In this document: positions 17,664 to 25,346 of the stretch, one piece after another
How positions within the stretch are numbered: the stretch's first letter is position 1
Layout of the letters: each line of letters opens with the position of its first letter
Origin: Bacillus_AB infantis_C
GTDB taxonomy: Bacteria; Bacillota; Bacilli; Bacillales; Cytobacillaceae
Direction: 5' to 3'
Assembly: GCF_050107595.1 (NCBI RefSeq)
Contig: NZ_JBNILH010000008.1
Span: forward strand, 62,001 to 126,000
Length of the DNA: 64,000 nucleotides
Position numbers and translations under genes: made by a program
Notes under the pieces: generated by a model
Told to the model about the DNA's origin: nothing
What the model saw: only the letters and a program-made list of their open reading frames with translations
Database searches by the model: none

Positions 17664-18794
17664 GTGTTGGATGTCATCATTATTGGCTCTGGGCCTTACG
17701 GAATATCACTTGCTGCCCATGCAGTGGGAAATGGTCTTTCTTATCAAATTTTTGGATATCCTATGGATTTTTGGAAAAATCAAATGCCGCAGGATATGTT
17801 CATCCGAACCCCGCATGATTTTGTGAGTTTCTCTGATCCAGAAGACAAATGGACGGTCCACCAGTTTGCGGAGGAAACAGGGATACAGCTTGTCACTCCT
17901 CTTCCACGCACCACCTTTACACAATATGCCAGCTGGTTTGCGGAAAAAGCAGGAATCATATTTACTCCGCAATTAATCACTCATGTTTCCTTTAAGGAAG
18001 GAATCTACGAAGTTGTTTCTGGTTCAGGTGAAAAGCATCTTGCCAAAAACGTAGTTGTTGCAACTGGAGTTGAGCATTATAAATACTTGCCGGAGATGGT
18101 TAGAAAGTTTTCGCCAAAGCTGGTTTCCCACACTTCAGGATACACAGACTTCTCAGCCTTTAAGGGAAAGAAGGTTATCGTGCTCGGAAGCGGACAGAGT
18201 GCATGGGAAGCAGCCGGCCTTTTGAATCGTGAAGGAGCAGAGGTGGAGCTGGTATACCGAGCCTCCTCACCTAATTATGCCGGAAGCAGAGAAGCTGAAA
18301 TTGAACTGAGAGATCTGGGTGATGTATTTTTCCATCTCCCTGATGAGGAAAAGAAAGAAGAATGGGGCCAGTCGCCAGGGAGCATTGCTCATTTCTTAAA
18401 ACCATATGTCGAAGGAATCGTTCCCCAAAGGGCAAATGTACAAATCGAACAGATAAAAGAACAGGACGGTCAATTGCTGTTAAAGTTGACTGATGGAACA
18501 GAAAAGCTGGTGGACCACCTCCTGTCAGCCTCAGGGTTTCATATCGATTTAGACAAAGCCTATTTTATCAATGCCGAATTGCGTGAGCAAATTGACAGGG
18601 AACAAGGCTTTTCCCAGTTCCCAAGATTGAGTGAGTCATTTGAATCGAATATACCTGGACTGTATTTTGCAGGTCCCCTTTCATCCCATAGTCATGGTCC
18701 GACATTCAGATTTATATTAGGCCTTAGAAAAACAGCTTTCTCCATCATTTCCGGCATCACGGAAACGAAGGAAAAAAAGATTGCATGGATATAG
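17664..18794 (+). CDS. FAD/NAD(P)-dependent monooxygenase-like oxidoreductase
   Basis: 376 residues. N-terminal FAD site VIIIGSGPYGISLAAHA, second dinucleotide site KVIVLGSGQSAWEAAGLL at about residue 170. This two-Rossmann layout is that of group B flavin monooxygenases / ArsO- and lysine N-hydroxylase-like proteins. GTG start behind AAAGGAGAGGTTACT. First gene of a run (this gene, MarR regulator, a second flavoprotein, MFS pump) directly upstream of ars genes, which suggests oxidation of a toxic metalloid or organic compound followed by export. Substrate is unknown. Confidence 0.78.
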   Translation: MLDVIIIGSGPYGISLAAHAVGNGLSYQIFGYPMDFWKNQMPQDMFIRTPHDFVSFSDPEDKWTVHQFAEETGIQLVTPLPRTTFTQYASWFAEKAGIIFTPQLITHVSFKEGIYEVVSGSGEKHLAKNVVVATGVEHYKYLPEMVRKFSPKLVSHTSGYTDFSAFKGKKVIVLGSGQSAWEAAGLLNREGAEVELVYRASSPNYAGSREAEIELRDLGDVFFHLPDEEKKEEWGQSPGSIAHFLKPYVEGIVPQRANVQIEQIKEQDGQLLLKLTDGTEKLVDHLLSASGFHIDLDKAYFINAELREQIDREQGFSQFPRLSESFESNIPGLYFAGPLSSHSHGPTFRFILGLRKTAFSIISGITETKEKKIAWI

Positions 18795-18806
18795 GGAGGG
18801 ACTAGC

Positions 18807-19259
18807 ATGAGAGAATCATTTCAATCCATTACCAGAAGCTTTGGACTGCTGAACAAAGTGTGCTGTTCTGTAGATGGAATAGATGTATCCGCGATTCAAA
18901 GCCATATCCTTTATGAAATAAGCGTCAATCATAATCCGTCCATGCAGTATGTCGCCGATCTGCTGGGGGTGGAAATTGCCACATTCTCAAGGCAGATTCA
19001 GACATTGAGCAAAATGGGACTGGTTGAAAAACTTCCATCCAAAGAAGATAAAAGGGCGAGCATCCTTTCATTGACAGACACAGGAAAGAAAGTTGCAGGA
19101 GGCATTGATGAACAGGTGAATGCCTATCTGGAAGATGTCTTTGCCCGTATGAATGATTTCGAGCGGGAAATTGTCCAGCGCTCGGTCCGCCTTTTGGCGA
19201 ATGTCATGACAGAATCCCCAATCTGCTGCGGAGACAGGAAAGACAATAAAGGCTGTTAA
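18807..19259 (+). CDS. MarR-family regulator with Cys pairs
   Basis: 150 residues with a winged helix: QYVADLLGVEIATFSRQIQTL as recognition region, then KEDKRASILSLTDTGKK as wing. Unusual for MarR proteins are two CC pairs, NKVCCSVDG near residue 20 and SPICCGD near residue 142, plus a C-terminal Cys. Vicinal cysteines at both ends suggest thiol or As(III)/heavy-metal sensing (inference). It starts 13 bp after the first flavoprotein gene and 31 bp before the second, so it is within the operon it probably controls. Confidence 0.82.
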   Translation: MRESFQSITRSFGLLNKVCCSVDGIDVSAIQSHILYEISVNHNPSMQYVADLLGVEIATFSRQIQTLSKMGLVEKLPSKEDKRASILSLTDTGKKVAGGIDEQVNAYLEDVFARMNDFEREIVQRSVRLLANVMTESPICCGDRKDNKGC

Positions 19260-19290
19260 AAATTTTGCTGAAAATTAGGAGGGCAGGATA

Positions 19291-20652
19291 ATGAAGAGGT
19301 TTAATGAGGGGCAATTGCCTGTTGCGATTATCGGAGGAGGTCCGGTCGGTCTTGCAGCAGCCGCCCATTTAGTAAAAAAAGATGAGCCATTTATTTTATT
19401 TGAATCCGGCGAGGATGTGGGTTCCAGCATAAAGGAATGGAGTCATGTGAGGATGTTTTCTCCCTGGCAGTACAATGTGGATGCAGCAGCGAAGGAATTG
19501 CTGGAGGCATCCGGATGGATAGCTCCGGATGATCAAGAGCTGCCTGCAGGAGGGGAGCTTATCGAACGGTATCTCCTTCCGTTAAGCAGCCTTCCGGCAA
19601 TAAAGGAAAATATCGTAATGCGTGCTAAAGTTGTCGGTATCGCTAGGAAAGCTCACGATAAACTCAGAACGGGAAAGCGGGACAGTTCTCCATTCCAACT
19701 CTATGTGGATGTTGAAGAAGAGACAGAATTGTTCGAAGCGAAAGCTGTAATTGATTGCTCAGGTACATGGACCAATCCCAATCCTATTCTGTCAAATGGG
19801 ATCTGGACGAAATCAGAAAGAACGCTGGGAGACCGCATTCATTATGGTATTCCTGATATTCAAAAACAGGAAGATAAATATAAAAATAAAACCATAGCGG
19901 TGGTTGGAAGCGGCCATTCCGCCATTAACAGCCTACTTGAACTGGCAATGCTAAAAGAAAAATATCCGGAAACAGCCATTCACTGGATACTCCGCAAAAA
20001 GCATATAACTGAAGTGTACGGCGGGCAGGAAAATGATGGGCTGCCTGCCCGTGGAGAGCTTGGTATAAGAATTCAGCAGCTTGTGGAGTCCGGGGCTGTG
20101 AAGGTTTTAACTCCCTTTCATATCAGCCAGGTCCAATCAGTCAGCGGTAAACTATCCTTAATAGGAGAGCTGAATGGAGAATGGATGTCTATTGGGGATA
20201 TTGATGAAGTTGTGGCAGGAACGGGGTTCCGGCCGGATACAGCATTCCTGCATGAGGTGAGGCTGCAGCTGGATGCTGCGGTAGAAAGTGCCAGTGAACT
20301 TGCACCGCTGATAGATCCGAATATTCATAGCTGCGGGACCGTTCGGCCGCATGGCGAAAAGGAACTGCGCCAGCCTGAGAAGGACTTCTATATTGCCGGC
20401 ATGAAGAGCTATGGCAGGGCCCCGACTTTCCTGCTTGCGACAGGCTATGAACAGGTCCGTTCCATAGTTGCCTATCTGACCGGCGATAAGAAAGGTGCAG
20501 AAGAAGTACAGCTTGAGCTGCCGGAGACAGGGGTATGCAGTACCAATATCCAATCAAGCTGCTGTGTGTCTGACACCATGGCTGCGAGCGCCGGCCAGGA
20601 ATCTTGCTGCGGACCTGCCGTTGTCGCTTCGCTGGAATTAAAAAATTTATAA
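19291..20652 (+). CDS. NAD(P)-binding flavin monooxygenase, ArsO-like, with Cys-rich tail
   Basis: 453 residues. FAD site VAIIGGGPVGLAAAAHLV at the N-terminus, NADPH site TIAVVGSGHSAINSLLEL near residue 205, and a flavin-domain end motif VVAGTGFRPDT. The C-terminal 35 residues carry SSCC and ESCCGP pairs, an arrangement that could bind trivalent arsenic or antimony. Strong AGGAGGGCAGGATA site. Located between a MarR regulator and an MFS pump and upstream of arsRBC. ArsO-type flavoproteins are found in ars operons of other bacteria with incompletely known reactions. Confidence 0.8.
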   Translation: MKRFNEGQLPVAIIGGGPVGLAAAAHLVKKDEPFILFESGEDVGSSIKEWSHVRMFSPWQYNVDAAAKELLEASGWIAPDDQELPAGGELIERYLLPLSSLPAIKENIVMRAKVVGIARKAHDKLRTGKRDSSPFQLYVDVEEETELFEAKAVIDCSGTWTNPNPILSNGIWTKSERTLGDRIHYGIPDIQKQEDKYKNKTIAVVGSGHSAINSLLELAMLKEKYPETAIHWILRKKHITEVYGGQENDGLPARGELGIRIQQLVESGAVKVLTPFHISQVQSVSGKLSLIGELNGEWMSIGDIDEVVAGTGFRPDTAFLHEVRLQLDAAVESASELAPLIDPNIHSCGTVRPHGEKELRQPEKDFYIAGMKSYGRAPTFLLATGYEQVRSIVAYLTGDKKGAEEVQLELPETGVCSTNIQSSCCVSDTMAASAGQESCCGPAVVASLELKNL

Positions 20653-20659
20653 GTCAGCA

Positions 20660-20692
20660 CAAAGGACCAGCCAAACCATGACTGGTCCTTTT
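20660..20692 (+). terminator. Hairpin between the flavoprotein and MFS genes
   Basis: AAAGGACCAG pairs with CTGGTCCTTTT. It sits 17 bp upstream of the MFS start, so it may attenuate rather than fully end transcription. Confidence 0.65.
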
Positions 20693-20708
20693 GAAAGGGG
20701 AGGGCAGA

Positions 20709-21926
20709 ATGCAGACTGACAGGCAGACTATAATAGGCATGGCCCTTTTGACCGCAATCAGTATGGCTGGTGATTCTATGCTTTATATTGTTTTGCCGGT
20801 CCATTGGAAAGAAGCGGGGCTTTCATCTTTGATCCAGGTCGGCGTATTATTGTCTGTTAACCGCTTTGTGAGACTGCCGCTGAATCCGCTCATTGGCTTT
20901 TTCTTTAAAAAGGTCACATTTCGAAATGCGATATACATAGCTGTTATTTTTAGCGGCATCACGACCTTAGGATATGGTGTGGTGAAAGATTTTGAATTAT
21001 GGATTCTTCTTCGGTCAATCTGGGGGTTCTGCTGGTCCATATTTAAGATTGGAGCTTATTTATTGATATTACAGCTTGCAGCGGACAGCAATCGGGGCCA
21101 GCTCATGGGGGTGTATAACGGGCTGTACAGGCTCGGAAGCCTGTTCGGCATGCTTCTAGGGGGGCTGTTTGCTGATTTGTTCGGGATGTCAGCCATCAGT
21201 ATGATATTAGGGCTTTCTGTTTTCATCATTCTTCCTTTCCTGCATCTATTTCTTCCTGAGACTCTGCATACAAATACGCCAAAACAAACAGGCCCAACCA
21301 TATATGAAAATGTGAAGCTTCTTAAGAAACCAGAATTAATCAGGATTTTTCTGTCGTCCTTTCTGGTGATAATGCTTCTTGATGGGATGCTGACAGCAAG
21401 CTTAAGCCATTTGATTGAGATTCAATACTCAGATCAAGTCAATATTCATGGGCTGGTCATAGGGGCAGCTGCTTTAGCTGGCATCATGCAGGCCATCAGA
21501 TGGGGAATCGCTCCTTTTGTTATGTCAAAAGTAGGATCTGCATTGGACAGAACAGATAATATGCATAAAATACTGCTGTTATTTTTAGGTGTTGCCGCGC
21601 TTCTTCTGGCAGTGATTCCCCTGCATCTGCCGATTTCAATATGGCTGCCTCTTTTACTAATGCATCTGCTGGCCTCTTCCATTCTTATTACCGTGATGGA
21701 TACACTTATTTCTCAGTATGGCTCTAGGTCTTCAGGCAAAGTTTATTTCATCACAGCTTATACAATCGTCATTGACCTGGGAGCAGCTGTGGGGCCAATT
21801 ACTGGATATTTGTTAGAAAAGTCGATAGGAATGGCAAATGTTTTTTGGCTGGCTTCCGGCATCATGCTGCTAGTCATCCTAATGTGGAAATCTATAAAGT
21901 TCAAAGAATTACCCCAAACAAATTGA
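20709..21926 (+). CDS. MFS transporter of the metal-resistance cluster
   Basis: Start at ATG 20709, which follows AAGGGGAGGGCAGA; the TTG at 20691 would include the ribosome binding site. 405 residues, about twelve transmembrane helices; the first loop has LPLNPLIGFFFKK, central loop basic and hydrophilic. Sequence is not that of ArsJ or ArsB so far as I can tell. Its position after two flavin monooxygenases suggests export of their product (inference). Confidence 0.78.
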   Translation: MQTDRQTIIGMALLTAISMAGDSMLYIVLPVHWKEAGLSSLIQVGVLLSVNRFVRLPLNPLIGFFFKKVTFRNAIYIAVIFSGITTLGYGVVKDFELWILLRSIWGFCWSIFKIGAYLLILQLAADSNRGQLMGVYNGLYRLGSLFGMLLGGLFADLFGMSAISMILGLSVFIILPFLHLFLPETLHTNTPKQTGPTIYENVKLLKKPELIRIFLSSFLVIMLLDGMLTASLSHLIEIQYSDQVNIHGLVIGAAALAGIMQAIRWGIAPFVMSKVGSALDRTDNMHKILLLFLGVAALLLAVIPLHLPISIWLPLLLMHLLASSILITVMDTLISQYGSRSSGKVYFITAYTIVIDLGAAVGPITGYLLEKSIGMANVFWLASGIMLLVILMWKSIKFKELPQTN

Positions 21927-21959
21927 GGGAACCTAAAGCAAGGATATGAAAAGAGTCTC

Positions 21960-21988
21960 TTGCAATTCACATATAAGCATACTATTAT
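21960..21988 (+). promoter_or_regulatory. arsRBC promoter with ArsR-type operator repeats
   Basis: TTGCAA, 17-nt spacer, TATTAT. The sequence ATATAAGCA occurs at 21971 and its ATAAGCA core again at 21988, overlapping the -10 region, a likely ArsR binding site. Confidence 0.65.
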
Positions 21989-22026
21989 ATAAGCAATTGG
22001 TTATGTAGTGACGGGAGGTGTTCAGT

Positions 22027-22371
22027 TTGGAGAAAGTCATAGCAGATCTTGATAAAGCAGCAGGCATCCTAAAATTGTTAGGAGATAAAACCCGCCTGAC
22101 AATGGTAAAGCTGCTCGATACAAATGATTATTGTGTTTGCGATTTTACCGGAATATTCCAGATAAGCCAGCCTGCCATAAGCCAGCATATAAGGAAACTA
22201 AAGGACGCCGGCATTGTGAAAGAGGCGAGAAGAGGCCAGTGGATCATCTATTCCCTTTACAAGGAAAGTGAATATTATCCTGTCATTTCAAGCCTTCTTC
22301 AGCACCTTCCCAGCCAAGACCATAAATTAAAGGAGCTTGAGGATCAAGGACTCAGGATTTCCTGTGAATAA
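22027..22371 (+). CDS. arsR: ArsR-family As(III)-responsive repressor
   Basis: I chose TTG 22027, 8 nt after GGGAGG; the GTG at 22018 lies inside that site. 114 residues; the metal-binding CxC is in DYCVCDFT, at the start of the recognition helix region, followed by SQPAISQHIRKLKDAGIV. Binds promoter DNA and releases on As(III)/Sb(III). First gene of arsR-arsB-arsC. Confidence 0.9.
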   Translation: MEKVIADLDKAAGILKLLGDKTRLTMVKLLDTNDYCVCDFTGIFQISQPAISQHIRKLKDAGIVKEARRGQWIIYSLYKESEYYPVISSLLQHLPSQDHKLKELEDQGLRISCE

Positions 22372-22394
22372 TAAGTTTAAGGGGGGACAGCAGT

Positions 22395-23690
22395 TTGACA
22401 TCAGTCATATTAGCAGCAATGATATTTTTATTCACGCTGATTCTGGTCATTTGGCAGCCAAAAGGCCTGTCAATTGGCTGGTCGGCATGCGGCGGGGCGA
22501 TTCTCGCCTTGATTGCTGGCGTTGTAGACTTCGGAGACGTAAGGGATGTAACATCAATTGTCTGGAATGCGACTCTCGCTTTTATTGCAATCATTATCAT
22601 CTCACTCATCCTGGATGAGATTGGGTTCTTCGAGTGGTCCGCCCTTCATATGGCAAGGGCCGCGAAGGGCAGCGGTGTCCGCATGTTTATCTATATCAGC
22701 ATTCTGGGGGCCTTGGTGGCAGCCTTTTTTGCGAACGATGGAGCCGCACTCATCTTGACACCGATTGTCCTGGCAATGGTGCGGAATCTGAACTTGAATG
22801 AAAAGATGGTGTTTCCATTCATCATCGCCAGCGGTTTTATAGCGGACACGACTTCCTTGCCTTTAGTTGTAAGCAATTTGGTGAATATCGTTTCAGCCGA
22901 CTTTTTCGGCATCGGCTTTGCTGAGTTTGCATCAAGGATGATTATTCCGAATTTCTTTTCACTTGGAGCCAGCATCCTGGTCCTATATCTTTTCTTTAGA
23001 AAAAGCATTCCGAAACAATATGATCTTTCCCAGTTAAAGGAACCGTCTGAAGCAATCAAAGACCAGAGGATGTTCCGCCTATCATGGATTGTACTGGGCG
23101 TTTTACTGGCTGGCTATTTTGCCAGCGAATTTATAGGAGTCCCGGTATCCTTCATTGCAGGCATCATTGCCATCTTCTTTCTGCTTATGGCAAGGCGGAG
23201 TCCGGCCGTAAAGACCAAAACGGTCCTTAAGGGGGCTCCCTGGGCCATTGTTTTCTTTTCAATCGGCATGTATGTCGTTGTCTACGGACTGCGGAATGCC
23301 GGGCTGACAGATGTACTGGCCGATGTTATTCAATTGGCAGCTGATCAAGGCTTATTCGCAGCAACAATCGGTATGGGCTTTATTGCTGCCATCCTCTCAT
23401 CAGTAATGAACAACATGCCAACCGTCATGATTGACGCCCTGGCAATTGCAGATACTGATACCAGCGGAACCATCAGGGAAGCACTCATTTATGCGAATGT
23501 CATCGGTTCGGATCTTGGACCTAAGATTACACCGATCGGGTCGCTTGCTACGCTTCTTTGGCTTCACGTATTATCCCTGAAAGGAGTCAGGATTTCCTGG
23601 GGAACCTATTTCAAGACAGGGATTATCCTGACTATCCCGACCTTGTTTATTACATTGGCCGGCTTATATATCTGGCTGCTCATACTTTAA
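22395..23690 (+). CDS. arsB: Arsenite efflux membrane protein ArsB
   Basis: 431 residues with about twelve transmembrane helices, typical ArsB/NhaD length. Diagnostic segments include FFANDGAALILTPIVLAM, FIADTTSLPLVVSNLVNI and SSVMNNMPTVMIDALAI followed by VIGSDLGPKITPIGSLATLLWL. TTG start 8 nt after GGGGGG. Exports As(OH)3/Sb(OH)3. It is of the ArsB type, not ACR3. Lies 23 bp after arsR and 27 bp before arsC. Confidence 0.95.
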   Translation: MTSVILAAMIFLFTLILVIWQPKGLSIGWSACGGAILALIAGVVDFGDVRDVTSIVWNATLAFIAIIIISLILDEIGFFEWSALHMARAAKGSGVRMFIYISILGALVAAFFANDGAALILTPIVLAMVRNLNLNEKMVFPFIIASGFIADTTSLPLVVSNLVNIVSADFFGIGFAEFASRMIIPNFFSLGASILVLYLFFRKSIPKQYDLSQLKEPSEAIKDQRMFRLSWIVLGVLLAGYFASEFIGVPVSFIAGIIAIFFLLMARRSPAVKTKTVLKGAPWAIVFFSIGMYVVVYGLRNAGLTDVLADVIQLAADQGLFAATIGMGFIAAILSSVMNNMPTVMIDALAIADTDTSGTIREALIYANVIGSDLGPKITPIGSLATLLWLHVLSLKGVRISWGTYFKTGIILTIPTLFITLAGLYIWLLIL

Positions 23691-23717
23691 TATTAAACAT
23701 CAAAGGAGACCTGACAC

Positions 23718-24137
23718 ATGTCTAAAAAAACAATTTATTTTCTATGCACCGGAAACTCATGCAGAAGCCAGATGGCTGAAGGGTGGGCCAAAAAATATTT
23801 AGGCGAGGATTGGAACGTATATAGTGCGGGTATCGAAGCGCACGGGCTGAATCCAAGTGCAGTAAAAGCTATGAAGGAAGCGGACATTGATATTTCCAGC
23901 CAGACATCAGATATCATCGACACGGAAGTCCTGAACAATGCTGATCTCGTGGTTACACTCTGCGGCGATGCAGCAGATAAATGCCCAATGACGCCCCCTC
24001 ATGTAAAACGCGAGCACTGGGGCTTTGATGACCCTGCCAAAGCAGAAGGAACAGACGAGGAAAAATGGGCATTTTTCCAGCGCGTGCGTGATGAGATAGG
24101 AGATCGCATCAAGCGTTTCAGCGAAACTGGCGTTTGA
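23718..24137 (+). CDS. arsC: Thioredoxin-coupled arsenate reductase ArsC
   Basis: 139 residues; P-loop C10-x4-C15-R-S in FLCTGNSCRSQMAEG with the redox cysteines Cys82 and Cys89 in TLCGDAADKC, exactly the low-molecular-weight phosphatase-like ArsC of Gram-positive bacteria. Reduces arsenate to arsenite, using thioredoxin/thioredoxin reductase; a trxB gene lies 3.5 kb downstream. Site AAAGGAGACCTGACAC precedes ATG. Confidence 0.95.
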   Translation: MSKKTIYFLCTGNSCRSQMAEGWAKKYLGEDWNVYSAGIEAHGLNPSAVKAMKEADIDISSQTSDIIDTEVLNNADLVVTLCGDAADKCPMTPPHVKREHWGFDDPAKAEGTDEEKWAFFQRVRDEIGDRIKRFSETGV

Positions 24138-24206
24138 GTCAAGCGCAGGTTTTGGCTTAAGTAAGAAATGTAAAAATGAAGGAAGCTCCTGTTAAAATGC
24201 AAAAAT

Positions 24207-24248
24207 AGAAAGCACACATCTGCAGTTTCAGATGTGTGCTTTTCTTTT
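24207..24248. terminator. Bidirectional terminator between arsC and the PCYCGC gene
   Basis: AAAGCACACATCTG/CAGATGTGTGCTTT, a 14-bp stem with T tails on both strands. Confidence 0.88.
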
Positions 24249-24261
24249 GCCGCCAAAGTTT

Positions 24262-24753
24262 TTATACTTCAGGCATTGGGGTAGGAGTCGATTCAATCCC
24301 AGTCCCTTTATATTTTTCATCGATCATATTACGGATATCTTTAAGAGATGTCCCTTTATTAAACTCTGATTTAGCCTCACGGGCTATGTCTACACAGACC
24401 CCTCAGCCAAAGCCCATTGTATCAAGGGAAACGGTGCTGCCGTTAACGCTGTCAACAAAGCAATTGGTATTGCTTTCGTGGCCATCTTCCTCGTAGCAGC
24501 CGCAATAGCATGGCATATAATTAAGTACCTCGGGATGCTCGACTGCAAACTGATAAGCTTCCAGTATTTCAGGGCTGTCCGTATAAGTGGTCACGGCCGC
24601 CCAATCATTGCTTCCTAAGGTATAAGTTAATTCTGGGGCACTCTGGTTTTTATGTTCACCTGAATGGCCTGCATATGAAGAGTCTTCCTCTGCAGAAGAA
24701 CATCCAGCAGCCAGCATGATGGCAGCAAGAACGGGAAAAATAGATTTCTTCAT
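24262..24753 (-). CDS. PCYCGC-motif lipoprotein with in-frame TGA, candidate selenoprotein
   Basis: A lipoprotein signal (LAAGC lipobox near residue 18) is followed by NYMPCYCGCYEEDGHESN, the motif naming the family. A conventional call stops at TGA 24403-24405, codon 117, after LDTMGFG. The frame continues without further stop for 46 codons (GVCVDIAREAKSEFNKG ... KYKGTGIESTPTPMPEV, TAA at 24262). In PCYCGC proteins this tail is the conserved C-terminus (CGxCxDIA ... IRxxIDxKY ... TPTPM), and the TGA stands at the first Cys of CxxC, giving UGVC. A 5-bp hairpin follows at 22 nt. Product 163 residues. Alternatives: a nonsense mutation or sequencing error. Function of the family unknown; the metal-island location suggests metal or thiol handling. 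Confidence 0.75.
24372..24386 (-). promoter_or_regulatory. Candidate bacterial SECIS hairpin in the PCYCGC gene
   Basis: After the TGA, TAGCC pairs with GGCTA over the loop CGTGA; the loop begins 22 nt past the TGA and has G in its second position, consistent with general bSECIS rules (short stem, G in the first two loop positions, 16-37 nt spacing). Confidence 0.5.
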
Positions 24754-24914
24754 GGAACCTCCCTCTCTCTTAAATCTTCTTTTACTATGCTAGCATACAA
24801 AAAAAACTCCCAATGAAACAACCTCTATTGAACTAATGTCAGAAAGGATTTTTGCTATTTCAAAAATTAGACACATAATTCCCGGGGGTTTTTCCAGAAC
24901 ATTCAAGCAAATAA

Positions 24915-24943
24915 TTGACCGTTTGACGAAATTTGCATAAACT
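24915..24943 (+). promoter_or_regulatory. cadC-cadA promoter
   Basis: TTGACC, 17-nt spacer, TAAACT, immediately before the CadC operator. Confidence 0.6.
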
Positions 24944-24948
24944 AATAA

Positions 24949-24964
24949 TCAAATATATGTTTGA
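24949..24964 (+). promoter_or_regulatory. CadC operator
   Basis: TCAAATATATGTTTGA is a near-perfect dyad of the known CadC/SmtB-type form TCAAAT-N-ATTTGA, just after the -10 element. Confidence 0.75.
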
Positions 24965-24980
24965 ATGTTGAGGTGATGCT

Positions 24981-25346
24981 ATGATGCAGAATGACATCTG
25001 TGAAGTAAAATGCGTGGATGAAGTAAAAGTTAAACGTATAAAGAATAGCATTGAAAAAGAAAATACACAGGCAGTTGCGCATTTATTTAAGGCGCTGTCC
25101 GATGATACCAGGGTTAAGATTGCTCTTTCCCTTTGCCATGAAGAGGAACTGTGCGTATGTGATGCTGCCAATATTGTCGGAAGTACGACTGCTGCAGCCT
25201 CCCACCACTTGCGCCTGCTGCGCAATCTTGGGCTGGCAAAATACCGAAAAGAGGGCAAGCTGGTTTATTATTCACTGGATGACGACCATGTGAAGCAGCT
25301 GATACGGATTGCCTTTGAACATCAGAAGGAGGTGGCCGGCCAATGA
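24981..25346 (+). CDS. cadC: CadC, Cd(II)/Pb(II)/Zn(II)-responsive ArsR-family repressor
   Basis: 121 residues. The CadC metal site is complete: N-terminal Cys at 7 and 11 (DICEVKC) and the CxC pair in EELCVCDAA, with recognition helix STTAAASHHLRLLRNLG. GAGGTGATGCT precedes the start (one of two ATGs). Represses its own operon through the operator at 24949. Its stop overlaps the ATG of cadA (ATGA), which fixes the cadA start and argues for coupled translation. Confidence 0.93.
   Translation: MMQNDICEVKCVDEVKVKRIKNSIEKENTQAVAHLFKALSDDTRVKIALSLCHEEELCVCDAANIVGSTTAAASHHLRLLRNLGLAKYRKEGKLVYYSLDDDHVKQLIRIAFEHQKEVAGQ

Noticed and set aside
24388..24399. GTCT/AGAC hairpin right after the PCYCGC TGA as SECIS
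   Set aside because: Its loop begins about 8 nt after the TGA, too close for the usual spacing.
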